This document shows, in pieces, positions 44,372 through 53,834 of a stretch of 64,000 bases of DNA. How positions within the stretch are numbered: the stretch's first letter is position 1; each line of letters starts with the position of its first letter. The position numbers were made by a program, and so were the translations under genes. Origin of the DNA: JAPLIS01 sp963719415 (GTDB lineage: Bacteria; Babelota; Babeliae; Babelales; Vermiphilaceae); contig OY970383.1 of the NCBI GenBank assembly GCA_963719415.1, positions 248,001 through 312,000 of the forward strand, given 5' to 3'. The notes beneath the pieces were generated by a model that did not search any database, was not told the DNA's origin, and was given only the letters and a program-made list of their open reading frames with translations.

Positions 44372-45379
44372 CTATTTTTGAGAAATATACACCAAAAAAT
44401 CTTTTAATCTCATACTATAGCCCCATTCATTGTCATACCAACCAAACAATTTCCCCATAGATCTGTTAACATCAGTTAATAGACCATCAATCACCACTGA
44501 ATAGTGAGTTTTATTAAAATCACTCGAAACTAAAGGCTCGTAGGTAATATCAACAATTCCCTGCATTCTTTGGTTGCCGGCTTGCTCTATAGCTTCATGA
44601 ATTGTATCTATGGTAAACGACTTTTGCGCAGTAAAAGAAAAATCTATTATAGAAACTTTAGCAACCGGTACTCGTAAAGCCATAGATTTAATTACGCCAT
44701 CAAGTTCTGGAAGAATCTTTGTTAACACATCAGATGCCCCGGTTGATGTCGGAATAATATTTAATGCAGCAGCACGAGATCTACGCATATCAGAAGTTTC
44801 AACATCTAATAATACTTGTGTATTCGTATATGCATGAACTGTCGTCATCATGCCACTGGTAAGAGTAAACGCATCGTGTAGTATTTTGACTATAGGAACT
44901 AAGGCATTAGTAGTACAACTCCCTAAAGAGACAATTTTATGATGTGCTGAATCGAAAACATCTTCGTTGACACCCGGAACTATAGCTACGTCTTCATTTT
45001 CTGCCGGTGCCGTAATCAAAACATACTCAGCACCTGACATAATATGCTTGTAAGCATCTTTTTTATGAGTAAAATGACCTGATGCTTCTACCACCCAGCT
45101 CACTTCATACATACTCCATGAAATGGCTGCTGGATCTAATTCTGTTATAATTTTAATACGATGACCGTCAATGACCATATAGTCATTATCAAGCTGCACA
45201 CTTCCTGCATACGTCCCTAAAAGAGTATCATACTTAAAAAGATGTACCAATGCTTCTGGATTTCCCGATCCATTATTGATTGCAACCACCGATATCAGCT
45301 CTGATGCTTCACTATCAGCAAGCAGAGCTCGTAAAAAATTACGACCTATTCTGCCAAACCCATTAATAGCTATCTTCAT
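44372..45379 (-). CDS. gap: glyceraldehyde-3-phosphate dehydrogenase
   Basis: A 335-residue GAPDH, the glycolytic enzyme oxidising glyceraldehyde 3-phosphate with NAD+. INGFGRIGR starts the nucleotide-binding fold, SLGSCTTNALVPIVK contains the catalytic cysteine (SCTTN), HAYTNTQ and the SRAAALNIIPTSTGA region form the phosphate sites, and WYDNEWGYS is the conserved C-terminal motif. The start at 45379 (MKIAINGFG) has a GGGCGAG sequence upstream; the longer frame from 45427 would read through the GC-rich repeat. Its presence indicates at least part of glycolysis is retained. Confidence 0.95.
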   Translation of the reverse strand: MKIAINGFGRIGRNFLRALLADSEASELISVVAINNGSGNPEALVHLFKYDTLLGTYAGSVQLDNDYMVIDGHRIKIITELDPAAISWSMYEVSWVVEASGHFTHKKDAYKHIMSGAEYVLITAPAENEDVAIVPGVNEDVFDSAHHKIVSLGSCTTNALVPIVKILHDAFTLTSGMMTTVHAYTNTQVLLDVETSDMRRSRAAALNIIPTSTGASDVLTKILPELDGVIKSMALRVPVAKVSIIDFSFTAQKSFTIDTIHEAIEQAGNQRMQGIVDITYEPLVSSDFNKTHYSVVIDGLLTDVNRSMGKLFGWYDNEWGYSMRLKDFLVYISQK

Positions 45380-45399
45380 ACGCTCGCCCTTTTTTTTAT

Positions 45400-45423
45400 A
45401 CCCCATCGTCCGATGGGGACCCC
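45400..45423. repeat. GC-rich palindrome-type repeat
   Basis: ACCCCATCGTCCGATGGGGACCCC, a 24-bp variant of the dispersed ACCCCACC...GGGGACCCC element, lies 20 bp upstream of the GAPDH start codon. Confidence 0.65.
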
Positions 45424-45538
45424 ACAAAATTCGCTATCGAGAAAATGGTGAGCTCTCGCTATACCAATCTTTCCACCATTACTTATTTACCATACATTGT
45501 TCAATATCGCATACTTCTATTGGGGTGGGTGATACTAT

Positions 45539-46381
45539 TTATCGTAACCAACCAACAACTTTTTCGATTAATGTTAATTCTTGCTCTTCAGATATAACCG
45601 GCAATTCTAGAAGAACGGGAACACCTTCTAATTCAGGAATGGTAACAAATCGACGAAGCATATGTTCACCAATAAGTCCCTCACCAACACTAGCATGTTC
45701 ATCTACACATGAACCAGATTTTTTTTGAGAATCATTTAAATGTATAAGACTCACATAATTAAAACCGATAGTATCTTTAACGAGCGCTATAAAAGAATCT
45801 TGACCTTTTTCGGTACTAATATCGTAACCATACACAAACGCATGCGCAGTATCCAAGGCAAAACTTATTTTTTCTGGATAATCTATATTTGCCATAAGAA
45901 GCTTAAAATCAGAGATATCGCTCCCAATAGACATTCGCCCATGTGCTGTATTTTCTATAATTAATGAAATATCATGTTCATATTTTAAAATAGTGTTTAA
46001 CGATCGAGCAAATGCATCAATTCCTTCTTGTCTCGTTGATGCCCCGTTTGCAGAACCAGGATGAAGAACCATATGAGTAAAAGATACCCTTTTTGCTAGC
46101 TCAATTTCATGCTTAAAAGCAGTATAACCATTTTTATAAAGACTCGCCAAGTTGATCCAATAAGAACCATGAATATAAAGATGGCCAAATTTGTGCCGAT
46201 ATTCTTTATTAAATAATACCACCTCTTGATCAGAGATAGGTAATACATTACCGGTGCTTTTTTGTCGCATAAAACATTGAAAAAATGGTAGTTGCAATCG
46301 AACCGCTTTTTCTACCCCAGCAATAAATGAATCTTCTAAACGAATATGTAATCCAACACGGTTATTCATACGCTTATTCAT
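45539..46381 (-). CDS. nfo: deoxyribonuclease IV (AP endonuclease IV)
   Basis: A 280-residue endonuclease IV, a zinc-dependent TIM-barrel enzyme that cuts at abasic sites in base-excision repair. The zinc ligands appear in their usual order: HGSYWINLAS, HPGSANGAS, IIENTA, DTAHAF, HLNDSQ, DEHASVGEG and the final Glu in LELP. The length is normal. It lies 8 bp downstream of the phosphohexomutase gene on the same strand. Confidence 0.93.
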   Translation of the reverse strand: MNKRMNNRVGLHIRLEDSFIAGVEKAVRLQLPFFQCFMRQKSTGNVLPISDQEVVLFNKEYRHKFGHLYIHGSYWINLASLYKNGYTAFKHEIELAKRVSFTHMVLHPGSANGASTRQEGIDAFARSLNTILKYEHDISLIIENTAHGRMSIGSDISDFKLLMANIDYPEKISFALDTAHAFVYGYDISTEKGQDSFIALVKDTIGFNYVSLIHLNDSQKKSGSCVDEHASVGEGLIGEHMLRRFVTIPELEGVPVLLELPVISEEQELTLIEKVVGWLR

Positions 46382-46389
46382 ACATTAAC

Positions 46390-47799
46390 TTATGAATTAA
46401 AAACTTGATACAAATCAATTGTTGGCATATGTGGTTGCAATAGAGCAATAAAATCATCTTTCACCTGCTGCAAACCTTCTGCACTATACCCTTCAAATCG
46501 AATACTAAGTGCAGGCTGCGTGTTTGAAGCCCGCACAATTCCCCATCCATAAGCCATTGAAGCTCTAACACCATCTATCGTTATTAACGATACGTGAGAA
46601 AACTTTTTAAGCGCTTCTTTTATCATATCAACAACGGCAAATTTTTTATGATCATGACAAAAAATACGAAATTCATGAGAGCTATATTTTTTAGGAAATA
46701 GACGTACAAGATCATCTAATGATTGATCAGAGCTTTCAAGCAATTCGAGCAGCCTCAAAAAAGCATAAACACCATCATCATAACCAAAATAACGATCTTT
46801 AAAAGAAAAGTGACAACTCAATTCACCGCCCAATAAAGCATGGTGTGATTCCATATATTCTTTAATAATAGAATGTCCAGAAGGAGACATAACTCCCACC
46901 CCACCCCACTGTACAAGAAGTTCAGATAATCCAGAAGAGCTTTTAATATCGTATACTATACGTGCCCCAGGATTTTTATCGAGTATCTGTTGAGCAAAAA
47001 GAGCTAATAACTGATCCCCGGGAACTAAAAATCCCTTTTTAGTCATTGCTGCCATGCGATCAGCGTCTCCATCGAACCCTACACCTACTGCTATTGGTGT
47101 ATGCAGCAATTTCTCTTTTACATCAAGCATATTTTCTTCTACGGTCGGATCAGCTTCGTGATTCGGATAAGTACCATCAACTTCACCATATAACAATTCT
47201 ACCTGCGACCATCCCATTTTTTGTATGAGTTCTGGTATTACTGCACCAGCAGCACCATTGCCACAATCTATAACAACTGAAATAGCTCTGTTTTTAAGCT
47301 GGGAAAAATGATCCACTAACCAATCAACATAGGGAGTAACAATAGGATAATCAGTAATAGTCCCCTTAGCTAATGGTTGCAATCGTAATCCTGCTTTATA
47401 TAATCGCTGAATAACCTGTATCTGTTTACCCCAAACAGGCTGAGTACCCAAAGATATTTTAATGCCGTTATACTCTTTGCCATTATGAGACGCCGTAATC
47501 ATTAATCCTGCATCAACTGATATAGTATTAAGAGCAAAGTAGAGAGCAGGAGACGTACATAATCCTAAAAATAGGACATCTAAACCACTATCCACTAATG
47601 CTTCTATCATTCTCTCTTTTATTAATAATGAATGTACTCTTCCATCCATGCCAACAGCTACGGTTTTAAGCTGAGAATTTTGCTCTTTAAAATAGTAAAC
47701 TATCGCGCAGGTAAGATTATATACCTCATCAACTATTAATTCTGTACCGACTTTCCCACGGATATCATATTCCCGAAAAATAGTATCACTCATTACCAT
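46390..47799 (-). CDS. phosphomannomutase/phosphoglucomutase (AlgC-like)
   Basis: A 469-residue alpha-D-phosphohexomutase interconverting hexose 1- and 6-phosphates for cell-envelope sugars. TASHNGKEYNGIK contains the phosphorylated active-site serine, GFDGDADR the metal-binding Asp triplet, LGGELSCHFSFKD the sugar-binding loop and RASNTQPALSIRFEG the phosphate-binding motif. It starts FREYDIRG, typical for the AlgC subgroup. Translation may start at 47799 or at the third codon (ATG 47793). Which hexose dominates cannot be read from sequence. Confidence 0.92.
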   Translation of the reverse strand: MVMSDTIFREYDIRGKVGTELIVDEVYNLTCAIVYYFKEQNSQLKTVAVGMDGRVHSLLIKERMIEALVDSGLDVLFLGLCTSPALYFALNTISVDAGLMITASHNGKEYNGIKISLGTQPVWGKQIQVIQRLYKAGLRLQPLAKGTITDYPIVTPYVDWLVDHFSQLKNRAISVVIDCGNGAAGAVIPELIQKMGWSQVELLYGEVDGTYPNHEADPTVEENMLDVKEKLLHTPIAVGVGFDGDADRMAAMTKKGFLVPGDQLLALFAQQILDKNPGARIVYDIKSSSGLSELLVQWGGVGVMSPSGHSIIKEYMESHHALLGGELSCHFSFKDRYFGYDDGVYAFLRLLELLESSDQSLDDLVRLFPKKYSSHEFRIFCHDHKKFAVVDMIKEALKKFSHVSLITIDGVRASMAYGWGIVRASNTQPALSIRFEGYSAEGLQQVKDDFIALLQPHMPTIDLYQVFNS

Positions 47800-48171
47800 A
47801 CTCTATTCACTTTCATATCTTACGCGCACGCCTTACGCGCCCGCTATTTTATACTGCGTACACATGCTTATATTTTTAAAATAATACTCATATGTAACAT
47901 ACTTATCTAATGTTCTTAGAGCGTAGAATACCATTGATCTAGCCAAAACAAAAGTTTAATAATCTCCCTATTTATAGATTTTAACGCAATAAATAAGGGA
48001 TCACTACCACACGAACCTGGGAGTAACTAAATAACATATTTTTTCTATAATCAATCTAATTGCTCATTAGACACCAACATAAAGCAAACTCTTTCTATTC
48101 TAATTCCCTTTTTAGTACAAATAAGTAAAGTAAAAAAATATCTTATAATTTTCAAAAAAGGGATAAATTTT
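47800..48171. other. intergenic region upstream of the delta-60 gene array
   Basis: About 370 bp between divergent genes. Its last 90 bp are the first copy of the leader block described at 48085-48171. The rest is AT-rich with no recognised signal. Confidence 0.5.
48085..48171 (+). promoter_or_regulatory. conserved leader of the delta-60 genes (first copy)
   Basis: The block runs CTTTCTATTC, then TTTTTAGTAC, AATAAGTAAAG, TATAAT (48144-48149) and a run of A followed by GGG (RBS) before the ATG. Versions of it precede the genes at 49888, 51799, 55638 and 59672. The TATAAT is about 22 nt from the start codon, so the mRNA leader would be very short. Confidence 0.6.
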
Positions 48172-49671
48172 ATGAATCAAATACCTATAAAAAACAGATT
48201 ATATATGCTACCAGCACTACTATTTTGTATTGGCCTACAGGGTACCGAAGTTCCACAAACAAACACAGAACTTTCCCCTGATCTCTATAATGATGTTAGC
48301 GAACAAGCTTTTGATGATTTTAACCGTAAACCTAAGCATCACCACCACCATCACCATCATAACGAAACACAACAAAATAATCCTGGATTCTTGGATACTA
48401 GTTTTAGCGGGAATGGATATGTTGCTAACAGAATGGGCTTTAGCGCTGCTGCCCGAGCAGTTGCCATACAAGAAAACAATAAAATAGTTGTTGGGGGAAT
48501 GAGAGATGATTATCCTACTTTAGCTCGCTATAACGACAATGGCTCATTGGATTCTACTTTTGCTAATACTCCTGCTTGGGGACCAGGCATAATAATTCAA
48601 ACATCATTACTTAAGGGTTCTTCTTTTAATGCAGTTGCAATCCAACCAGACCAAAAAATAGTTGCTGTTGGTGATTATGGACGTAATGTTAGCCCAGTAG
48701 GTAAATGTCTTCTAACTCGATATCAACAGAGTAATAACGGTGTCATCTTAGATCAAAACTTTGGCGTCAATGGCATTGTTAGAACCGATGTAACTGGCGT
48801 GCTTACTGCTGTTACTGTACAAGCAAATGGAAAAATAGTTGTTGCTGGTTATAATAACTTCAATCCTTTCGTTACTCAAATTGTATTGGCACGTTTTAAT
48901 ATAGATGGAACACCTGATACTGATTTTGGCTTTAGAGGAGATGGGTTTCTTTTTTATCAGGTAGGAAACACTGCACGTGCTCATAACGTTATCATTCAAA
49001 AAGATGGTAAAATAATCGTAGTTGGTTCAACTGGCACAGGAAACCAAAGCGACATACTTGTAGTACGATTCCATAACAATGGTGCCATAGATCACAGTTT
49101 TGGACAAAATAATTCCGGCAGAGCTGTCCTTCAAAGAGGGAAAAACAACAGTATTGCTTATGATGTTGCAATCCAAGAAGAAGAAAATGGTCGAATAATA
49201 GTTGCTGGCACCAGCGTTTCAGGCAACGATAAAAATGTATTTACTATAATTGGTTTACATCCAAATGGTACTACAGATACTCATTTTGGAACTACTCAGG
49301 GTACTGCTTCAATCTCCCCTAGAACAAATAATGATAATTCTTATGCCAGATCAGTGGCTATAGCAAATGACAAAATTATAGTGATGGGATATACTATAAC
49401 TCCTGCTCCTGAAAGTCACAACTATTTTTCTCTTATACGCCTCAATCACAATGGCTCAATAAATAGAATAAGCTTTGGTGATCAAGGACGTATGAACACT
49501 CTACTCATGGTTGGCAATAGGGTAAATCTAACCGCACTGCCAGTCGTTGGTGCTCTACAAGACAATGGCGAAAAAATAATCTTAGCGGGTAACTATTTTA
49601 ACCCTTTAGATAGACCAGTTGTAACACTTGCAAGCAATCATCGATTTGCTGTTGCTCGCTATTATAACTAG
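48172..49671 (+). CDS. exported delta-60 repeat beta-propeller protein 1 (with poly-His)
   Basis: A 499-residue protein. A signal peptide (MLPALLFCIGLQGT) is followed by an acidic stretch, then KPK and eight consecutive histidines (residues 56-63). From about residue 71 there are seven delta-60-type repeats, each with an LDxxFGxxG turn and a V-x-V-Q-x-x-x-K-I-V-V-x-G strand. A last FAVARYYN strand probably closes a seven-bladed propeller. Delta-60 repeats are found in secreted bacterial proteins of unknown ligand. It is the first of nine such genes and has its own leader and terminator. A ligand-binding or adhesin role is inferred only. Confidence 0.88.
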   Translation: MNQIPIKNRLYMLPALLFCIGLQGTEVPQTNTELSPDLYNDVSEQAFDDFNRKPKHHHHHHHHNETQQNNPGFLDTSFSGNGYVANRMGFSAAARAVAIQENNKIVVGGMRDDYPTLARYNDNGSLDSTFANTPAWGPGIIIQTSLLKGSSFNAVAIQPDQKIVAVGDYGRNVSPVGKCLLTRYQQSNNGVILDQNFGVNGIVRTDVTGVLTAVTVQANGKIVVAGYNNFNPFVTQIVLARFNIDGTPDTDFGFRGDGFLFYQVGNTARAHNVIIQKDGKIIVVGSTGTGNQSDILVVRFHNNGAIDHSFGQNNSGRAVLQRGKNNSIAYDVAIQEEENGRIIVAGTSVSGNDKNVFTIIGLHPNGTTDTHFGTTQGTASISPRTNNDNSYARSVAIANDKIIVMGYTITPAPESHNYFSLIRLNHNGSINRISFGDQGRMNTLLMVGNRVNLTALPVVGALQDNGEKIILAGNYFNPLDRPVVTLASNHRFAVARYYN

Positions 49672-49695
49672 TTCTCGTCAACATCATGCTTATTT

Positions 49696-49736
49696 GGGGC
49701 AAAGACAGATCTCTTTGCTCTTTGCCCCTTTTTTTG
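49696..49736 (+). terminator. rho-independent terminator
   Basis: GGGGCAAAG pairs with CTTTGCCCC and is followed by a T7 run, 25 bp after the stop of the first delta-60 gene. Confidence 0.9.
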
Positions 49737-49887
49737 TTTCAAACATATACAGATCAAAATACAATGTACCTACTTATATAATTTTACCCGCCGACATAAA
49801 ACAAAACCTTTCTCTATCAATTCTTTTTTAATGCTAAGAAAAAAGCAAAAAAATAGTATATAATTACTAAAAAAAAGGGTAAAACGT

Positions 49888-51453
49888 ATGAAGCAAATAC
49901 CTATAAAAAACAGATTATACATGCTTCCCGCATTACTGCTTTATGTTGGCCTACAAGGTACCGAAGCTACAAAAACAAACACAGAAGTCACTACCGATCT
50001 TATCCTCGTTAATCAGCAAGCTCTTGACACCGACTTAGTACGAACACATAATCAAAGACCAAGACCCAAACCAAGGCCAAACGATGCTGGCTCGCAGAAT
50101 AATGCTGGACAATACAATACTCATTACGCATCGCAACAAAATAGTGCTGGATTCCTTGATACCAGTTTTGGCAGAAGCGGATATTTTATTAATCCAGCAG
50201 GTCAGAGCTCGGGCTTTAACTCTGCTGCTCGAGCAGTTGCCATGCAAAAAAATAATAACATAGTTATTGCAGGAATAAGAGACGATTATCCTGTTTTAGT
50301 TCGCTATGATAGCTATGGCCAATTAGATTCTAGTTTTGCCACTGCTCCATATGGTCCAGGTGTAATAATTCAAACATCACTAGACAAAGGATCTTCTTTT
50401 AATGCCGTAGCAATCCAAGCAGATCAAAAAATAGTTGCAGTCGGCGACTATGGGCGTACTGGTAGCTCAGTAGGTAAATGTCTTATAGTTCGGTATCAAC
50501 AAAGAATCACTAACCCAATTAGTGTTGTCCTAGATCAAAACTTTGGCGACAAAGGCATCATCAAAACAGGTATAATGGGCCAACTTACTGCTATTGCTAT
50601 ACAAAAAGACGGTAAAATAGTAGTTGCTGGCCATAATAACTACACCGCTTCAAATACTCAATTTGTGTTAATGCGTTTTAATAAAGATGGAACACCTGAT
50701 ACTGATTTTGGCACAGGGGGTATTGTCCTTAACCGTTTGGGAGGAACTACGTCTTCTCGCATTAATGGAATCACCTTTCAAGAAGGAAATAATAAAATAA
50801 TAGTTGTTGGTACAGCTAATACCTTCCTGGCTATGGCACGCTATAATGAAGATGGCTCATTAGATAGCAGTTTTGGAATCGATGGTACAGGCACAAGAAT
50901 ATTATTTACAACAGGCAACTTTTATGACGTTAAAGTTCAAAATGATGGTAAAATAGTATTGGTTGCTACCATCACTTCACCAAATAATAACAGTCAATTT
51001 ACGGTTATTCGTCTAGATGAAAATGGACAACAGTTCGATCCATCTTTTGGAACTAATGGTGTCGTTACAACTCTTCCTACTAATACAATTCATGGACAAG
51101 ATAATGCTTATGCTAGATCAGTGTCTTTAGATAAAAATGGAAAAATTATAGTAATGGGATATACAATAGTTAGAGCTGGATCTATCAATAACAATTATTT
51201 TTCTCTTGTGCGCCTTAATCACAATGGTACATTAGATGGATCATTTGGCCGTACAGGGCGTATGGTTAATCTATTAGTTGATAATAATAATAGTAATCAA
51301 ACTACCCTTCCAGTCTTTGGCGCAATACAAGACGATGGCAGAAAACTAATCTTGGCTGGTAATTATTATGCTTATAAGCCAGATAGTTCCCCTAGAGAAG
51401 CTGCAAGCGGCCACCGATTTGCTGTTGCTCGCTACTGGAACGTAAACAACTAG
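49888..51453 (+). CDS. exported delta-60 repeat beta-propeller protein 2
   Basis: A 521-residue protein with the same design: signal peptide ending GLQGTEA, acidic Thr-rich segment, the basic patch RTHNQRPRPKPRPN (around residues 52-65), a short Asn/Gln-rich linker with ASQQNSAG, and seven delta-60 blades from about residue 88. The domain resembles protein 1 most closely along the blades. The usual leader and AAAGGG ribosome-binding site precede it. Confidence 0.87.
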   Translation: MKQIPIKNRLYMLPALLLYVGLQGTEATKTNTEVTTDLILVNQQALDTDLVRTHNQRPRPKPRPNDAGSQNNAGQYNTHYASQQNSAGFLDTSFGRSGYFINPAGQSSGFNSAARAVAMQKNNNIVIAGIRDDYPVLVRYDSYGQLDSSFATAPYGPGVIIQTSLDKGSSFNAVAIQADQKIVAVGDYGRTGSSVGKCLIVRYQQRITNPISVVLDQNFGDKGIIKTGIMGQLTAIAIQKDGKIVVAGHNNYTASNTQFVLMRFNKDGTPDTDFGTGGIVLNRLGGTTSSRINGITFQEGNNKIIVVGTANTFLAMARYNEDGSLDSSFGIDGTGTRILFTTGNFYDVKVQNDGKIVLVATITSPNNNSQFTVIRLDENGQQFDPSFGTNGVVTTLPTNTIHGQDNAYARSVSLDKNGKIIVMGYTIVRAGSINNNYFSLVRLNHNGTLDGSFGRTGRMVNLLVDNNNSNQTTLPVFGAIQDDGRKLILAGNYYAYKPDSSPREAASGHRFAVARYWNVNN

Positions 51454-51470
51454 CGCTTGTCAACTAACGT

Positions 51471-51512
51471 AAAAGAAAGAGTAAAGAGTTTCTCGCTCTT
51501 TCCTCTTTCTTT
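51471..51512 (+). terminator. hairpin terminator
   Basis: AAAGAAAGAG and the following AAAGAG pair with CTCTTTCCTCTTTCTTT downstream of the second delta-60 gene. T-rich on the 3' side. Confidence 0.7.
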
Positions 51513-51547
51513 GCGCCAAACACATGCAGATCAAAATACTGTTTTTA

Positions 51548-51678
51548 TAGCAAAGCGCTGATAAATAACGGGACCCCCGCCGAGTAGGTGGGGTATGATT
51601 CGGGGTCCCCGCCGAGTAGGTGGGGTTATCAACAATAGCAAGTTTAAAAAAACGAGGAATTCTTAACGCACTCAGCTA
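51548..51678 (+). mobile_element. IS630-derived miniature element (MITE)
   Basis: A 131-bp non-coding element with TA on both sides (51546-51547, 51679-51680). Its ends match those of the IS630 element at 8668: TAGCAAAGCGCTGATAAATAA at the left, and GAATTCTTAACGC..CTCAGCTA at the right. The middle holds two GC-rich ACCCCACC/GGGGACCCC units. It lies exactly at the left edge of the 855-bp block shared with 55518. Confidence 0.8.
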
Positions 51679-51694
51679 TACATACCGCTTACCC

Positions 51695-51798
51695 TATTTA
51701 CATAGAAACAAAATCTTTCTATTTTAGCTCTCTTTTTAGTATTAATAAGTAAAAGTAAAAAAATAGTATCTAAATTACCAAAAAAAAGGATATGAGTT
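51695..51798 (+). promoter_or_regulatory. conserved leader of delta-60 gene 3
   Basis: The same leader as at 48085 (AATCTTTCTATTTTAG, TTTTTAGTATTAATAAGTAAAAG, TAGTATCTAAATTA, A-run then GGA). It is essentially identical to the leader at 55534-55637. Confidence 0.6.
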
Positions 51799-53799
51799 AT
51801 GAAAAAAATGCATAAAAAAAATAGATTATACGTGCTTCCAGCTCTACTGTTTTTTGTTGGTTTACAAGGTACCGAAGCAAAAACTATACCATCTAAGAGC
51901 ACACAGACTACTGCTCTAGAAACCAATACAGACGTTTCTTCTGATACTGATACCGACAATGATGTTAACCAGCAAGCTCTTGATGCTTATGATGTCGCAA
52001 TAACACGCGTACATAATAGGCCCAATAAACCTAAACCAAATAATACGGCTTCACAAAATACTGCCGGGGCATATAGTATGCAAAATATGCCAGCATCACA
52101 ACAAAATATCATTCGACCACAAAATAATATGCTTGGATCGCAATATACTCAGCCACAAAATATGCCTGAATCTCAACAAAGCATAACTTGGTCTCCAAAT
52201 AATATGTCTGAATCGCAACAGTATAATAACCAATACTACCAAAACCAAGCACAGCTCAGTGATAGCCAAGCGCAAATTTATAATAATCAAGAACAATATG
52301 ACAATACCCAAATGCAATACTATAGCGATTCTGCTCAATATGGCACTAGCCAAGGCCAAGATAATAATGGTAACCAACCACAATATGCTGGAAACCAAGA
52401 GCAATACAATAATAGTCAATGGTACTATAGCAATAATCAAGAACAACCGACTGGCTATACAAGTAACCAAGGACAAAACTATAACAGCAAAATAGACTAT
52501 ACCAATGATAATACGCAACAAAACAGTGCTGGATCACCTGATACTACTTTTAGATCACATAACACAACAGGAACTATCACCTTAGGATATGTTATTAATG
52601 AAATGGGTTTTAGGTCTGCTCCTCGGGCAGTTACTGTGCAAAAAGATAATAAAATAGTTGTTGCAGGAGAAAGAGACGAATACCCTGTTTTGGTTCGCTA
52701 TAACAATAACGGTGCATTAGATAAAGACTTTGGTGGTGTTGGTACCTACGGTCCAGGAGTAACCATCCAAACATCATTAGGTAAAAAATCTTATTTTAAT
52801 GCTGTTGCAATTGATACACAATGCGATTGTAATCAAAAAATAGTTGCTGCTGGTAGCGCTGCTGGAAAAGGTATTATCGCTCGTTATTATCATGATGGCA
52901 CTTTAGACACTGCGTTTGGTGATAAGGGAATTATTAGAACTAATATAGCTGGCGAACTTAATGCCATTGCTATAGACGCAGATAGCAACATAGTCGTTGC
53001 TGGTGTAAATACTATTACTACTTCTAATACTCATATTATAGTAATGCGTTTTGATAGTAAGGGAAACTTGGATAATAATTTTGGCACACGTGGTGTTGTT
53101 TTAACTCAAGTAGGAGCGCCTTCGCGAGCAAATGCCATGGTTATTCAGAAAGATAACAAAATCGTAGTTGCGGGTACCGTTAATTCGGGAAATCGAACCG
53201 ACATGATCATAGTACGATATAATGCCAACGGTACACTAGATCCAAGTTTTGGATTAAATAACTCTGGTATGAGAACCTTTAATATAGAAAACAAAAATAG
53301 TGTTGCTTATGATGTAGTGATTCAACAAAATGGTGCCATACTTGTTGCTGGTTCTAGCATTTCACCAAACAATAGCAATCTATTTACGATAATTCGTTTA
53401 CAACACAATGGTTCCCCCGACACTTCTTTTGGCACTAATGGTATTGTTGCAATTTCTCCTACCCCTCCTGGATTTCCCAATCATCATGCTTACGCTAGAT
53501 CGGTGGCTCTCGATGAAAACGACAAAATTATAGTAATGGGGTATATAATGGAAGGCAATTATAACTATTTTGCTCTCGTTCGCCTCAATCATGATGGAAC
53601 AAAAGACACAACATTTGGTACCCAAGGAAATCAATACAGTATATTAAAGCAAAATGCTACCAGTTTAAATCAAGCCGCAATACCGGTTTTTGGTGCTATC
53701 CAAAACGACAAGAAAAAATTAGTACTCGCAGGCATGTATTCTGGCAAATACTCACCAACAGCTAGTCTAATGGCCGTTGCTCGTTACTTAAATAGTTAA
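51799..53799 (+). CDS. exported delta-60 repeat beta-propeller protein 3 with Q/N-rich linker
   Basis: A 666-residue protein. The signal peptide is followed by a Ser/Thr/Asp-rich acidic segment, the basic patch RVHNRPNKPKPNN, and about 170 residues of Gln/Asn/Tyr/Ser-rich low-complexity sequence of prion-like composition (about residues 75-240). Seven delta-60 blades begin near residue 245. A Cys pair (TQCDCNQK) sits in blade 2. The first 245 residues, the leader and the start region match those of the gene at 55638. It ends 35 bp before the next gene, so it is probably co-transcribed with it. Confidence 0.87.
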   Translation: MKKMHKKNRLYVLPALLFFVGLQGTEAKTIPSKSTQTTALETNTDVSSDTDTDNDVNQQALDAYDVAITRVHNRPNKPKPNNTASQNTAGAYSMQNMPASQQNIIRPQNNMLGSQYTQPQNMPESQQSITWSPNNMSESQQYNNQYYQNQAQLSDSQAQIYNNQEQYDNTQMQYYSDSAQYGTSQGQDNNGNQPQYAGNQEQYNNSQWYYSNNQEQPTGYTSNQGQNYNSKIDYTNDNTQQNSAGSPDTTFRSHNTTGTITLGYVINEMGFRSAPRAVTVQKDNKIVVAGERDEYPVLVRYNNNGALDKDFGGVGTYGPGVTIQTSLGKKSYFNAVAIDTQCDCNQKIVAAGSAAGKGIIARYYHDGTLDTAFGDKGIIRTNIAGELNAIAIDADSNIVVAGVNTITTSNTHIIVMRFDSKGNLDNNFGTRGVVLTQVGAPSRANAMVIQKDNKIVVAGTVNSGNRTDMIIVRYNANGTLDPSFGLNNSGMRTFNIENKNSVAYDVVIQQNGAILVAGSSISPNNSNLFTIIRLQHNGSPDTSFGTNGIVAISPTPPGFPNHHAYARSVALDENDKIIVMGYIMEGNYNYFALVRLNHDGTKDTTFGTQGNQYSILKQNATSLNQAAIPVFGAIQNDKKKLVLAGMYSGKYSPTASLMAVARYLNS

Positions 53800-53834
53800 A
53801 AAATAGTATAAATTATCAAAAAAGGACATAATTC

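Noticed and set aside
52096..52521. Long antisense frame opposite the Q/N-rich linker (repeated at 55935-56360)
   Set aside because: It is the mirror of a low-complexity coding region; CAA/AAT codons give few stops on the other strand. No start context or ribosome-binding site.
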